From assembly GCA_002841975.1 (NCBI GenBank), contig PHBQ01000011.1:1-45454 (forward strand): a DNA stretch of 45,454 nucleotides, written 5' to 3'. The notes under the pieces are model-generated. The model was not told where the DNA came from, did not search any database, and worked only from the letters and a program-made list of their open reading frames with translations. A program made the position numbers and the translations under genes. Below are positions 1 through 9,700 of the stretch, one piece after another. The DNA comes from Candidatus Cloacimonetes bacterium HGW-Cloacimonetes-1. Its GTDB lineage: Bacteria; Cloacimonadota; Cloacimonadia; Cloacimonadales; Cloacimonadaceae. Numbering within the stretch: position 1 is the stretch's first letter; every line of letters begins with the position of its first letter.

Positions 1-978
1 ATCTTTGGTGCCAAAATCCAGGGCGATGATTTTGTCCGCTGCGATAAATTTACTCCGCTTGTTCTGCGTGATCGTGATGCCCTGCAGATTCACATTTACA
101 ACCATAGAGTAGTCTTTGGAAGCCAATCGGCGTTTCAGGCCGGATAAAATGGGAATGAGTGCAAAGAACAAACCATAAAAACCGGCGAAAATCCCCTGAA
201 TATGCGGAGGTGTGTTGGTGTGAAGAAAGAAAGATAGCATCTTTATCCCAAAGAAAAGCCCAACCCCCAGAGGGATGAGCTGCAGCAGTATGAGATATGG
301 CGTATAAACTGTATTGGGGATGCGGATGGTAATGCCGGCTTCAGTGGATTTGATCTCGCAAGTGAGATGTTGAGGAGGGATAAGGGGCTCTGGGTCGGGA
401 CATGCGGTAGTAGTATCTTGAGAAGGCTGACCGGGCTTGAATATAGCCGCATTGACGCTGCTTTTGTCCTGCATCGGTATTTTGAGGAAGTCACAGAGCA
501 GTTTTGCCTGGGTGTATGCATGGCCATAGTCCGTTGAAGTTAGCATGCTTAGTTCGCTGCAATTATCTGTGCTCAGGGCTACTTCATAGTTTTCGTCTGA
601 ATCTGTCTTTCCGGAGCTGCGATTGATCACGATGCGGGTATAATCTTTGAGGTCATAACAAGTCCCCCGCAAGGGAAACAACAAACCCCAGGCTATCCAG
701 ATGCGTCCTTGCATGATGTCCAGCGTGATCCACTTCCTGCCCAAAACCAGGCCGGCACCGACGGCAGTGAACACTATTCCCATGAATAGCAATACAATCC
801 AAGCCCGCCAGGGGAGTTCGGAAGCGTTTGAGATCGGGAGCACTTGCCCCACGATCAGGAGCATCAAAATACCGGCACCAAAGAAGGGGAGTCCAAAACA
901 GCCCAAGCAGGCTCCACCCTTTTTGAGCTCAAGTTTGTGAGGAGTAGATTGGCGAAACTGTTCTCTTTGTGGTTTCAT
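1..978 (-). CDS. Unknown membrane protein, 3' end cut by the window edge
   Basis: An open minus-strand frame of 326 codons runs without a stop from ATG at 978 to the left edge, so the C-terminus is missing. The start has a GGGAG ribosome site just upstream. The protein begins MKPQREQFRQ and has two hydrophobic segments near the N-terminus (about residues 27-45 and 57-78). A soluble stretch of about 130 residues follows, then a second pair of hydrophobic segments (about 226-246 and 257-276). The stretches after each membrane pair are similar in style (short beta-rich runs such as ITLDIMQGRIWIAW and YSMVVNVNLQGITITQ), suggesting two related cytoplasmic PH-like modules, but this is inference. 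I do not recognise the family. It is divergent from lepB, with 227 bases between the two starts. Confidence 0.7.
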   Translation of the reverse strand, partial: MKPQREQFRQSTPHKLELKKGGACLGCFGLPFFGAGILMLLIVGQVLPISNASELPWRAWIVLLFMGIVFTAVGAGLVLGRKWITLDIMQGRIWIAWGLLFPLRGTCYDLKDYTRIVINRSSGKTDSDENYEVALSTDNCSELSMLTSTDYGHAYTQAKLLCDFLKIPMQDKSSVNAAIFKPGQPSQDTTTACPDPEPLIPPQHLTCEIKSTEAGITIRIPNTVYTPYLILLQLIPLGVGLFFGIKMLSFFLHTNTPPHIQGIFAGFYGLFFALIPILSGLKRRLASKDYSMVVNVNLQGITITQNKRSKFIAADKIIALDFGTKD

Positions 979-1139
979 CGGATCTCCCATTTCATGCTAA
1001 ACGCACTCTCAGATCAGGATTCCGAATAGTCAAGAAAAATTCATGAATTGGGAGAGGGGAGTGATACCCGGTATTGCAAATAATGGCTGGGACCCAGATT
1101 TTGCCGCACCGTACGCAGACCATCGTTTTGAATTCCCGC

Positions 1140-1166
1140 TTGACATAAACACTACATAAATATGGT
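1140..1166 (+). promoter_or_regulatory. Candidate promoter of the lepB block
   Basis: A perfect -35 hexamer TTGACA (1140-1145) is followed after 15 bases by TATGGT (1161-1166), a four-of-six match to the -10 consensus. It lies 39 bases upstream of the lepB start. The spacer is short, so this is tentative. Confidence 0.35.
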
Positions 1167-1205
1167 GGTTCCTATAAACATCAAAAAATAGGGTAGAGAT
1201 CGGAT

Positions 1206-2117
1206 ATGAACGAAGTAAATGCCAAGATTCAAGAGAAAAACCGTAACAGTTCCAAGGACTTAGGTTACACCGTCACTCCAATTCCGGAAGGAACGAAATT
1301 CCGCAAGAAAAAGCCAACCGTACAGGACTGGACAGAGGCCTTGTTATTTGCCTTTGTGGTAGCTATGATTATCCGTAATTACACCTTTCAGAACTTTATG
1401 ATCCCTACATCCTCGATGGAAAAGACTCTTCTGGTGGGCGACTATCTGGTTGCCAACAAGCTGAAATACTATTTTACCGATCCCAAACGTGAAGATATCG
1501 TTACTTTCCGCTATCCCAAAATTGAGGAAGGAACCCCGGAACATCCGGAATACAAAGACAATTTTATCCACCTCTATGGACCGATCTACATCAACAAAGA
1601 AACTTCGTTTGCAAAGCAACCCTTAACCGCAATTCACATCACCTATTATGCCCGCAAAAACGTGGTAAAACGCGTGATCGGTATGCCCGGTGACATCATC
1701 GAAGTGCGCAACAAAGAAGTCTTTATCAATGGCGAACTCTTTAAACGAGGCTATGAATGCTATGGTATGGCAGATCCTGCCCCGCCCTTGGCACCTGAGA
1801 TAATAAGAGATTATACGATGTTGCCAAATTCCATAGATTACATCTCTATCCACCACTGGTACGACGGCTATAAGACCGATGATACGGCAAATTTTAATCG
1901 TGATTGGTTTGGTCCGGTTGTAGTTCCCAAAGGCAAGTATTTTGTGATGGGAGACAATCGTGACGTGAGTGAAGACAGCAGATATTGGGGCTTTTTGGAA
2001 CGTAAGGATATTACCGGCACACCATGGCTGATTTTCTGGTCCAAAGGTATTGATTTCAACAAGCTTTACGATACACCACACATTCGATGGGAAAGAGTAT
2101 TCCGCTTCGCAAAGTAA
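1206..2117 (+). CDS. lepB: Signal peptidase I
   Basis: Leader peptidase of family S26 that cleaves signal peptides from secreted proteins at the outer face of the inner membrane. At 303 residues it has one membrane segment (about 43-56) after a basic N-terminus. The catalytic serine motif PTSSMEKT places the nucleophile at Ser70. The catalytic lysine lies in KRVIGMPGD (Lys155), and the conserved C-terminal box is GDNRDVSEDSRYWG. An insertion between the boxes (about 170-240) is longer than in minimal enzymes, as is usual in Gram-negative forms. It opens a long co-directional gene block, and its last 31 bases overlap hemW. Confidence 0.95.
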   Translation: MNEVNAKIQEKNRNSSKDLGYTVTPIPEGTKFRKKKPTVQDWTEALLFAFVVAMIIRNYTFQNFMIPTSSMEKTLLVGDYLVANKLKYYFTDPKREDIVTFRYPKIEEGTPEHPEYKDNFIHLYGPIYINKETSFAKQPLTAIHITYYARKNVVKRVIGMPGDIIEVRNKEVFINGELFKRGYECYGMADPAPPLAPEIIRDYTMLPNSIDYISIHHWYDGYKTDDTANFNRDWFGPVVVPKGKYFVMGDNRDVSEDSRYWGFLERKDITGTPWLIFWSKGIDFNKLYDTPHIRWERVFRFAK

Positions 2118-3226
2118 ATGCGGCTCTCTACTTTCACATCCCCTTTTGCTTGACCAAGTGTGATTATTGCAGCTTTTTCTCCACGCCATACCGGCGGGAA
2201 ACCCTAGATAGATATGTTCAAAATCTGATCACCGAGATCGGGCTTTATCGCCAGTATTTTGCCATGGACACGGCCTGGACACCTGCCACCATATACTTTG
2301 GGGGCGGAACGCCATCGCTGCTCTCGGATTTACAGATAAACCAAATTCTGGACTGTTTTCAGATCAGCGCCACTACCGAAATCACGATTGAAATCAATCC
2401 TCTGCAGATCACTCCGGAGTATATCCAAAAACTGGCAAAAACCCCTGTCAACAGGCTCAGCATCGGTTTGCAATCTATGCATGATGCGGAACTGCAATTT
2501 CTCACCCGTCGCCATAAAGCGTGCGATATTGCCGGGAAAATCCGGCTGTGCCGGGCCGAGGGGTTCGATAATGTTTCACTGGATCTGATCTACGGCTTGC
2601 CCGGCAGTACTATCGATAGTGTTAGTGCGAATATTGACCATTATTTGGAACTGGAACCAGATCATATCTCGACCTATCTTCTCACTCTGGAACATGATAG
2701 CATCATGGCACAGGCAAATCCTACCTTGCCGGCGGATGAAGATCTGAATGCTCAATACTACCAGATCCGACGCTCTTTAATCGCTGCCGGATTTCACCAT
2801 TATGAAATCTCCAATTTTGCCAGAAATAATCACGAATCGCGGCATAATCTCATCTATTGGACGGCAGATCCCTATGCGGGATTGGGTGCCTCGGCAGCCG
2901 GGTGGCTAGCCCCCTATCGCTATCAGAACCCTTCCGATCTGGATCTTTATGAGGCTATGATCTCCGCTGGACAGATCATGGGCGAGCGGGAATTGATCGA
3001 TAGCGTCACGGAACGACAGGATTACACCATTATGCACCTCCGGCTTTTGGAGGGCATCGACCGGGCAGATTACCAGGCGCGCTTTGGAGTGGATATCGTC
3101 GATCTTTATACCGATCGAATCACACAGCTACAAAGTCTGGGTATGCTGAATGTAACTCCCCACAGGGTTTACCTTAGCGAACAAGCTCTCTTTGTCTCCA
3201 ATATGGTGCTTGCGGAATTGATATGA
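2087..3226 (+). CDS. hemW: HemW-like radical SAM protein
   Basis: Radical SAM protein of the HemW/coproporphyrinogen oxidase-like family; HemW members act as heme chaperones. The 4Fe-4S motif CLTKCDYC gives Cys21, Cys25 and Cys28. Family landmarks follow: FGGGTPS, SIGLQSMHDAELQFLTRRH, DLIYGLPG, HYEISNFA and YWTADPYAGLGASAAG. The 379-residue length is normal. The ATG at 2087 lies inside lepB, giving a 31-base overlap; no other ATG, GTG or TTG in frame lies between it and the FHIPFC motif. No strong ribosome site precedes it, so translational coupling to lepB is likely. True coproporphyrinogen dehydrogenase activity (HemN) is less likely because HemN is longer. Its stop overlaps the next gene by four bases. 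Confidence 0.9.
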   Translation: MGKSIPLRKVNAALYFHIPFCLTKCDYCSFFSTPYRRETLDRYVQNLITEIGLYRQYFAMDTAWTPATIYFGGGTPSLLSDLQINQILDCFQISATTEITIEINPLQITPEYIQKLAKTPVNRLSIGLQSMHDAELQFLTRRHKACDIAGKIRLCRAEGFDNVSLDLIYGLPGSTIDSVSANIDHYLELEPDHISTYLLTLEHDSIMAQANPTLPADEDLNAQYYQIRRSLIAAGFHHYEISNFARNNHESRHNLIYWTADPYAGLGASAAGWLAPYRYQNPSDLDLYEAMISAGQIMGERELIDSVTERQDYTIMHLRLLEGIDRADYQARFGVDIVDLYTDRITQLQSLGMLNVTPHRVYLSEQALFVSNMVLAELI

Positions 3227-4575
3227 AGCTACCTGAATTACGTGCCCTGATCCATACTGCCATCGAGCATACCGAATTCGCCGGAAAAGTGTATTTTGCC
3301 GGCGGCTGTGTCCGGGATCATCTGTTGGGTAAGGAAAGTACGGATATAGATCTCACTGTCGAGCTTCCGGAGGGAGGTGTGCGGCTGGCATGGTATCTTC
3401 ACGAGCAGCTGGGTGCCTCACATCCGATAGTGTATCAACGCTTTGGTACAGCTATGACAATGTTTAAAGGGATCAAACTCGAGACCGTGATGACCCGCGC
3501 GGAGTCCTATCGACCTCAAAACCGCAACCCCAAGGTCTGCCATAGTGACCTCTACAATGATGTGATGCGTCGGGATTTTACAGTAAACTCCCTGCTCATG
3601 AGCGTCGCGGATGGCTGTATTTTGGATCTCTGTGAACGCGGAAGGCAAGATCTGGCGGATGGGATCATTCGCTGCGTAAGAGAGCCACAACTTACCTTTG
3701 GAGAAGATCCTTTACGGCTCCTGAGGGGGATTCGCTTTGCCCTGAGACTGGGCTTTGAAATAGAACCCATCACCGCAGCAGGAATCCGGGATCACGCTAC
3801 GGACTTGCAATATATCAAGCAGGAGCGTATAGCCGAAGAATTTAACAAACTGATCGTGATGAAAGATATAGAGCGTACGATGAGGCTCCTGGAAAGCTCC
3901 GGTGTCCTGGCACAGATTTTACCGGAAGTGGCGGCATTGCAAGCAATTTTACCAAATCGCTATCACCATTTGAACGGTTTGGAACATACCTTTGAGGTGC
4001 TGCGGTACTGTCCTCCCGAGCCTTTACTTCGTTGGGCAGCTCTCCTACACGATGTGGGAAAAGTGCAGTGCGAAGTATTGGGGAAAGACAATATGCTTCA
4101 TTATTACGGGCACGAGATTAAAAGTGCCAAGCTCGCTGCCAGCATCCTCAAACGCTTTATGATAGCGGCGCAAGATAGCTCCAGGATCACAAAAGCCATA
4201 GCCAAGCATATGGTTTACAAGAATATCGGCTACCAAGCCGAGCGCATCAGTCTCAAATCCCTGCGTAAATTGATCCTCCTCCCGGAAGCAGATGTAGAAC
4301 TGCTCTTGAGCCTGATCCATGCCGACAATTTATCACATGCACCGGACTATTGTATGCCTGAACAAATTCCCTGCCTCCGGGAACAGCTCTCGAAAGAGCT
4401 TAAAAAGCTATCGGGAATAAGATTTAACTTGACAGGCAAGGACTTAATTTCGGAACTTGGCGTGCAACAAGGACCTTTGGTAGGAAAATTGCTTAAGATA
4501 GCTAAACATAAATGGTTAGAGGATCCTGAGATTTCACAAGAAGCCTTGATGCGAATACTGAGGGAAAAACTGTAA
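3223..4575 (+). CDS. cca: CCA-adding tRNA nucleotidyltransferase with HD domain
   Basis: Class II nucleotidyltransferase that builds or repairs the 3' CCA end of tRNAs. The N-terminal catalytic head has GGCVRDHLLG (27-36) and the metal-binding pair Asp41/Asp43 in STDIDL. RRDFTVNSLL (116-125) and EDPLRLLRGIRFALRLG (161-177) are typical conserved blocks. An HD domain follows with LLHDVGK (His276-Asp277), likely giving phosphohydrolase activity, as in other bacterial CCA enzymes that carry HD domains. At 450 residues the length is normal. The start overlaps the hemW stop (ATGA) and the stop overlaps the next start (TAATG), indicating one transcript. Poly(A) polymerase is the main alternative in this superfamily, but the HD domain favours the CCA role. 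Confidence 0.9.
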   Translation: MKLPELRALIHTAIEHTEFAGKVYFAGGCVRDHLLGKESTDIDLTVELPEGGVRLAWYLHEQLGASHPIVYQRFGTAMTMFKGIKLETVMTRAESYRPQNRNPKVCHSDLYNDVMRRDFTVNSLLMSVADGCILDLCERGRQDLADGIIRCVREPQLTFGEDPLRLLRGIRFALRLGFEIEPITAAGIRDHATDLQYIKQERIAEEFNKLIVMKDIERTMRLLESSGVLAQILPEVAALQAILPNRYHHLNGLEHTFEVLRYCPPEPLLRWAALLHDVGKVQCEVLGKDNMLHYYGHEIKSAKLAASILKRFMIAAQDSSRITKAIAKHMVYKNIGYQAERISLKSLRKLILLPEADVELLLSLIHADNLSHAPDYCMPEQIPCLREQLSKELKKLSGIRFNLTGKDLISELGVQQGPLVGKLLKIAKHKWLEDPEISQEALMRILREKL

Positions 4576-5822
4576 TGAAGAAGACACTGCTGATAGTATT
4601 GATATTGACTGCCTGCATCCTGCATGCGGAGATATTGGTACCCATGGACTTGACTCAAAGCAATCACTTAAAGGCTTATGGAGTTGCTTTCCAGGGCTTG
4701 AAAGACAAATATGTGGTGAAGTGGTTACTCAATTATCGGGGTGGATCCTTTCTTTTTCCGGAAACCGAATCAATCGTCGCACAATGCAATATCCGGGGAG
4801 TTCGCTATGAAACGGTCAATTCCGCCCAAGTAGCAGCTATCCTGAGTGAGATTCAAGACAGTAATATGGAAACCATGGTACTGGAAAAAGAACCCAAGAT
4901 CGCAGTCTATATCCCGCCCAATGCCTTGCCTTGGGATGATGCCGTGACACTAGTGATGGATTATGCAGAAATACCCTATGATCGGGTGTGGGACGAAGAA
5001 GTGCTCTCCGGCAAACTGAGCGATTATGACTGGATCCATCTGCATCATGAAGATTTTAGCGGTCAATATGGCAAGTTCTATGGTTCTTATCGCAGTGCTC
5101 CCTGGTATCAAAACGACGTGCGCGTCAATACCGATATGGCAGCCAAATTGGGTTTTGCCAAGGTGTGGCAATTGAAGCATGCCGTAGCAGAAAAGATCCG
5201 TGAATACGTTATGAACGGCGGTTTTCTCTTTGCGATGTGTGCCGCCACCGATAGCTACGACATCGCCCTGGCAGCCCGAGATACCGACATTGTGGACACT
5301 GTGTTGGATGGCGATGGAGTCGATCCCAATTACATTTCAAAGCTGGATTACAACCGCACTTTTGCATTTGAGAATTTTAAGCTCATGACCAATCCTTTTG
5401 TGTATGAATTTTCAGATATTGATGCCAGTGACTATTCCAGATTGCGGGGCGCAGAGGCAGATTTCTTTCAGCTCTTTGACTTTTCTGCAAAATACGATCC
5501 GGTACCCACGATGCTGACTCAAGATCATACCAATATGATCAATGGCTTTTTGGGGCAGACCACCTCATTTTTCAAGGACAAGGTCAAAAAGAGTGTAATC
5601 ATCCTGGCAGAAGTACCGGGAGCCAATGAAGTAAAATATCTGCACGGCAACATTGGCAAGGGAACATTCACCTTTTACGGGGGGCACGACCCCGAAGACT
5701 ATCAGCACAAGATAGGCGATCCGGAGACAATCCTGGATCTCTACAAAAACTCTCCGGGATATCGGTTGATCCTCAATAACGTGCTCTTTCCGGCGGCCGA
5801 AAAAAAGAAATTGAAGACCTGA
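4575..5822 (+). CDS. Secreted protein of the family often auto-named 'asparagine synthetase B'
   Basis: A 415-residue protein with a cleavable signal peptide (MKKTLLIVLILTACILHA). The mature N-terminus, LVPMDLTQSNHLKAYG followed by VKWLLNYRGGSFLFP, resembles a conserved family in Bacteroidota and relatives that databases often label asparagine synthetase B. I see no glutaminase Cys2 start and no ATP-pyrophosphatase SGGLDS loop, so that name is probably wrong. The middle holds conserved runs such as AVYIPPNALPWDDAVTL, DWIHLHHEDFSGQYGKFYG and GGFLFAMCAATDSYDIALAA. The last of these recalls glutamine-amidotransferase-like or ThuA-like folds, though I cannot confirm it. It is translationally coupled to cca (TAATG) and sits just before the MCE gene, hinting at an envelope role. 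Confidence 0.75.
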   Translation: MKKTLLIVLILTACILHAEILVPMDLTQSNHLKAYGVAFQGLKDKYVVKWLLNYRGGSFLFPETESIVAQCNIRGVRYETVNSAQVAAILSEIQDSNMETMVLEKEPKIAVYIPPNALPWDDAVTLVMDYAEIPYDRVWDEEVLSGKLSDYDWIHLHHEDFSGQYGKFYGSYRSAPWYQNDVRVNTDMAAKLGFAKVWQLKHAVAEKIREYVMNGGFLFAMCAATDSYDIALAARDTDIVDTVLDGDGVDPNYISKLDYNRTFAFENFKLMTNPFVYEFSDIDASDYSRLRGAEADFFQLFDFSAKYDPVPTMLTQDHTNMINGFLGQTTSFFKDKVKKSVIILAEVPGANEVKYLHGNIGKGTFTFYGGHDPEDYQHKIGDPETILDLYKNSPGYRLILNNVLFPAAEKKKLKT

Positions 5823-5834
5823 TAAAGAGATATA

Positions 5835-6737
5835 ATGAAGAAGTTTTACACAGGAATGCACCGCAACAACGTCCGCGTCGGTATTTTTACCCTCCTCACT
5901 ATCGTAGTTTTTATCATTTGCTATGCCTGGCTTACCAATCGGCTCAATGCCAATTCCAGCACCCCCATACGAGTACTCTTTGAGGATATCTCGGGGCTCG
6001 AAATCGGCGACAAAATCATGTTTATGGGAATGGAAGTCGGCAGAGTCAAAGAGATTCAGGTTCGTCCCAACGGCATTGAAGTATCCGGGAATATTCGCAA
6101 TGATGTGGCCCTCCGACAGGGAAGTATCTTTAACATTACAGACAGCAGTCTGATGGGCGGAAAATGCCTTTCGATTGTGCAAGGTGATCTGGATCAAGCT
6201 CTGGATCTGAGCAAAGTGCAAAGAGGTATGCCTGCTGAGGGCTTGCTGATCATGGTTGCCAAGGCAGCCGCTACCCTGGATGCCGTCAATGCTACGCTCA
6301 GTGCTCTCAACACCCCGGGCGGGCTGGTGGATCAGTCCCAAAAACTGATCCAGAATGCAGATCAGACCGTAGAAAACATCGATGGATCGATTTCAACCTT
6401 GCGCCAAGAAATACTGGTTACCCTGCGTAAAGTGGATCTGGTCACGGCTCAACTGAATGGAGTGATCGGCGACAATCGGGAAAACGTCGGCAAGATCGTC
6501 TCATCTGCTGCTCCTGCTATCACAAACCTGAACAGCACCCTGGACAGTATGAAGGTTTTGGCATCCAGTCTCAACCAAAGTGTGTCCCGGCTGCAAAGCG
6601 GTAAAGGCACTGCCGGAAAACTGCTCTCGGATGAAGAACTTTATACCAAATTGTTGGAATCTGTCAGTAGCCTCGAGCTATTGATTCAGGACATTAAGGC
6701 ACACCCTCATAAATATGTTAAATTCAGTCTATTTTAG
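5835..6737 (+). CDS. MCE/MlaD-family lipid-transport protein
   Basis: Periplasmic substrate-binding subunit type of Mla/Mce phospholipid transporters. It has an N-terminal membrane anchor (about 14-33). A single MCE domain follows (about 42-117) with the usual pattern IRVLFEDISGLEIGDKIMFMG, then EVGRVKEIQV. The C-terminal half (about 130-290) is helical and low in complexity, likely forming a coiled coil or tunnel extension. The 300-residue length fits MlaD-like proteins with an extended tail. No MlaE permease or MlaF ATPase gene is next to it; here it lies between a secreted protein and an outer-membrane fusion protein. The ATG at 5835 follows the previous stop by 12 bases with an AAAGAGAT ribosome site. 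Confidence 0.88.
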   Translation: MKKFYTGMHRNNVRVGIFTLLTIVVFIICYAWLTNRLNANSSTPIRVLFEDISGLEIGDKIMFMGMEVGRVKEIQVRPNGIEVSGNIRNDVALRQGSIFNITDSSLMGGKCLSIVQGDLDQALDLSKVQRGMPAEGLLIMVAKAAATLDAVNATLSALNTPGGLVDQSQKLIQNADQTVENIDGSISTLRQEILVTLRKVDLVTAQLNGVIGDNRENVGKIVSSAAPAITNLNSTLDSMKVLASSLNQSVSRLQSGKGTAGKLLSDEELYTKLLESVSSLELLIQDIKAHPHKYVKFSLF

Positions 6738-6744
6738 GATGATT

Positions 6745-9700
6745 ATGTTCAAAAAACTGCTAATACTCGCTCTGCTATGCTGTTCGCTCAGTCTTTCTTT
6801 TGCGTACAGTTTTGGACAGAACAAAGTGAACTCCCGCGATGTGGATTGGTCGATGATACAGACCAAACATTTTGATATATATTTCCCCAAAGGTAACGAC
6901 GAATTTGGCAAGATTGTCTCACTCATGGCCGAAAAGTCTTACTACTATTTGAAAAACGATTTGCAGTTTCCTACTACTACCCGGATTCCGATCGTGTTTT
7001 ACGGCTCCAAAACGGATTTCCAAACCACCAATATCATCTATTCCCTCTTGTCCGAAGGCGTCGGTGGCTTTACGGAAAGCCTGAAAAACCGCATTGCTAT
7101 CCCCTTTGAAGGCAGCTATGCAGATCTGGAGCAAGTATTGACTCACGAGATGGTGCATGCCTATGCCAACGATCTGGAGCATGGCTTATCCGCTGCATTT
7201 ATGAATCTGAGGCAATCCACCATGCCCTTTTGGTTTACCGAGGGCTTGCCGGAATTCTTTGCGGTAGGCGGTAAGGACAATTATAACAATATGTTCATGC
7301 TGGATATGGTAGTAAACGACAATATGGGCAAATTGGACTACGTCGACGGCTACCTCGCATATCGTCTGGGAGAGTCATTTTTGACATATATAGCGGAGAT
7401 CTATGGCCGCGAAAAGGTCGTTGACTACTTCTACGCACTACGCTCCGTAAATGGGCAGGATGAAGCCACCAAGAAGATATTCGGCATGGATTTCAAGGAT
7501 CTGGAATCACGCTGGCGTTATTATCTCAAACGGGAGTACTTCCCACTGATCAACACTCATTCTATCCCCAAAGAAAAATACGAACAGCGGACAAAACACA
7601 TGGACGATGGTTCATCTTTGAACTTTAACCCCCGCTTTGCACCCGATGGACAACGTTATGTGTATTTTAGCAACAAGGGAGCCCGTTACAGTGTGTGGAT
7701 GTCCGGTCTGCACGGCCTATCCCCAGCCAAACGCATCCTCAAGGGTGAGACTACTTCCCGCTTTGAAGAATTTTACTATTTTCGTTCGACTTTGTCCTGG
7801 TTCCCGGACAGTCGGCATATCGCACTGGTAAGCAAAACTTCGGATGGAGAACGCATCTATTTTTATGACGTTGATAGCAGAAAGGTCACCCGGACTATCA
7901 GTATACCGGAGCTAACGGCTATTTATGAACTGGATGTCTCTGCAGACGGCAAACAGCTGGCCATTTCGGCGCAACGCAATATGCAGAGCGACATTTTCAG
8001 CTATGATATCGCGTCCGGAAAGCTGACCCAGATCACCAATGATCGCTACCACGACTTTCAGCCCCGCTTCTCTCCGGATCTCGGCAAGATTGCCTTTGCT
8101 TCGGAGCGCAATCCGGTGCCGGACAGTACTCGGAACGGCTTATTCTCGCACTATGTTTCAAACATCTATTGCTACCACGAAGATAGCAAAGACATCTATC
8201 AATATACCTTTGATGATTTTAATACCAAGTCTCCCGCTTGGGACAGCACAGGTACCAAGCTCTGCTTTTTGTCCGAGAAAAACAAAACTTTAAACTATGA
8301 AGTCATTGACATCGTGAACCATCAACGGGGTGAGCTCACCAAGACTTTATCCGGTATGCAATCCGGGGACATTTCTCCGGATAATAAATACATGCTCTTC
8401 TCGGCATATTTCCAAGGCGCTTGGGATATCTATTTTGGCAATAATCCCTTTGACAACCTCACGCTGGAAGACTGCCCGGAGCCACGTTTGTACACCATGC
8501 AAGCGGATCTCTTTGAAGGCATCGACCTCTCTGAACTGGACTATTATGGCAAGTCCAAACCCCGGAAAATACCGGCTGCCACACCTCAACGTTTCTCCGA
8601 CGGCAGCAGTCCTTTCTTCAAGGGCTTTGAATATGTGCCCGATGATTCTACTCGAGTCCGTCGCGATTACAGTTGGGACGACAAACCGGACAGCGTCTCC
8701 GTCGCACCTTTTGTCCGTAAATACAAGACCCGCTTTTCGCTGGATCGTTTTTGGGGAGGAATGGCATATTCTTCATCCGCAGGTACAGTCGGCAACCTCG
8801 AATTGGGTCTCAGCGACCTCATGGGCAATCACGCTATCGGGATAAACCTAGGTATCACAGAAAGACTGAAGGATTCCAATATCTACCTGTCTTATCTCTA
8901 TCTGAAAAAACGGGCAGATTATGGAATCGGAGTCTATAACCTCTACAACGATTATGTCTATCGTTTTGTAGTCCCGGGACCGGATGATTATTACCGGGAA
9001 AGAGAGCGCGAACAAGGCATCTATCTACTCTACCGTTACCCCTTCAGCAAGTTTGCCAGGATAGATCTGGAGCATAGACTCTACCGTTGGGAATACTATC
9101 TGGATCATTGGATCTGGACAGTCCCGGATACGGATGGTTATTGGGACAAGAACATAAATCAGTACAAGGAAATGGTCTATGCCCCCGGCGTATCCGTGGT
9201 GTACGACAATTCTCTCTATGGCTCGACCGGGCCTTTGGCTGGGTGGCGCGGGATGTATGCAATCCGCAAAAGCTTTGCCTCCAACGAAATGGACTATTTG
9301 ACCAACTATATAGATCTCCGCAATTACACCTTCTTTAGCAAAAGATACTGCCTGGCTTCGAGAGTGATAGGCGGGATCAGCACCGGAGACAGCCCCCAAA
9401 AATTCCCCTTGGGCGGAGTCTATGGCGTGCGTGCCTTCGATGGAGACTTGAGTGGATCCAAAAAAGTAATGACTTCGCTTGAACTACGCTTCCCCTTTAT
9501 CGACTATCTGGCCTTGAATTTCCCCATCCCGCTTACCATTGGTGGAATCCGGGGTTCTGCATTCGTCGATGCGGGAGCCGTATGGAACGACAACGACAGT
9601 TTTCGTGGCATGAAAGACGGCAAATTGGAAGACATCTACGTGGGATATGGGGCTGGCCCCCGTATCAACCTCGGGTTTATCGTGCTCAAGCTGGATGCCA

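Noticed and set aside
4575-5822. Asparagine synthetase
   Set aside because: The protein has a signal peptide and lacks the glutaminase Cys and the ATP-pyrophosphatase loop of that enzyme.
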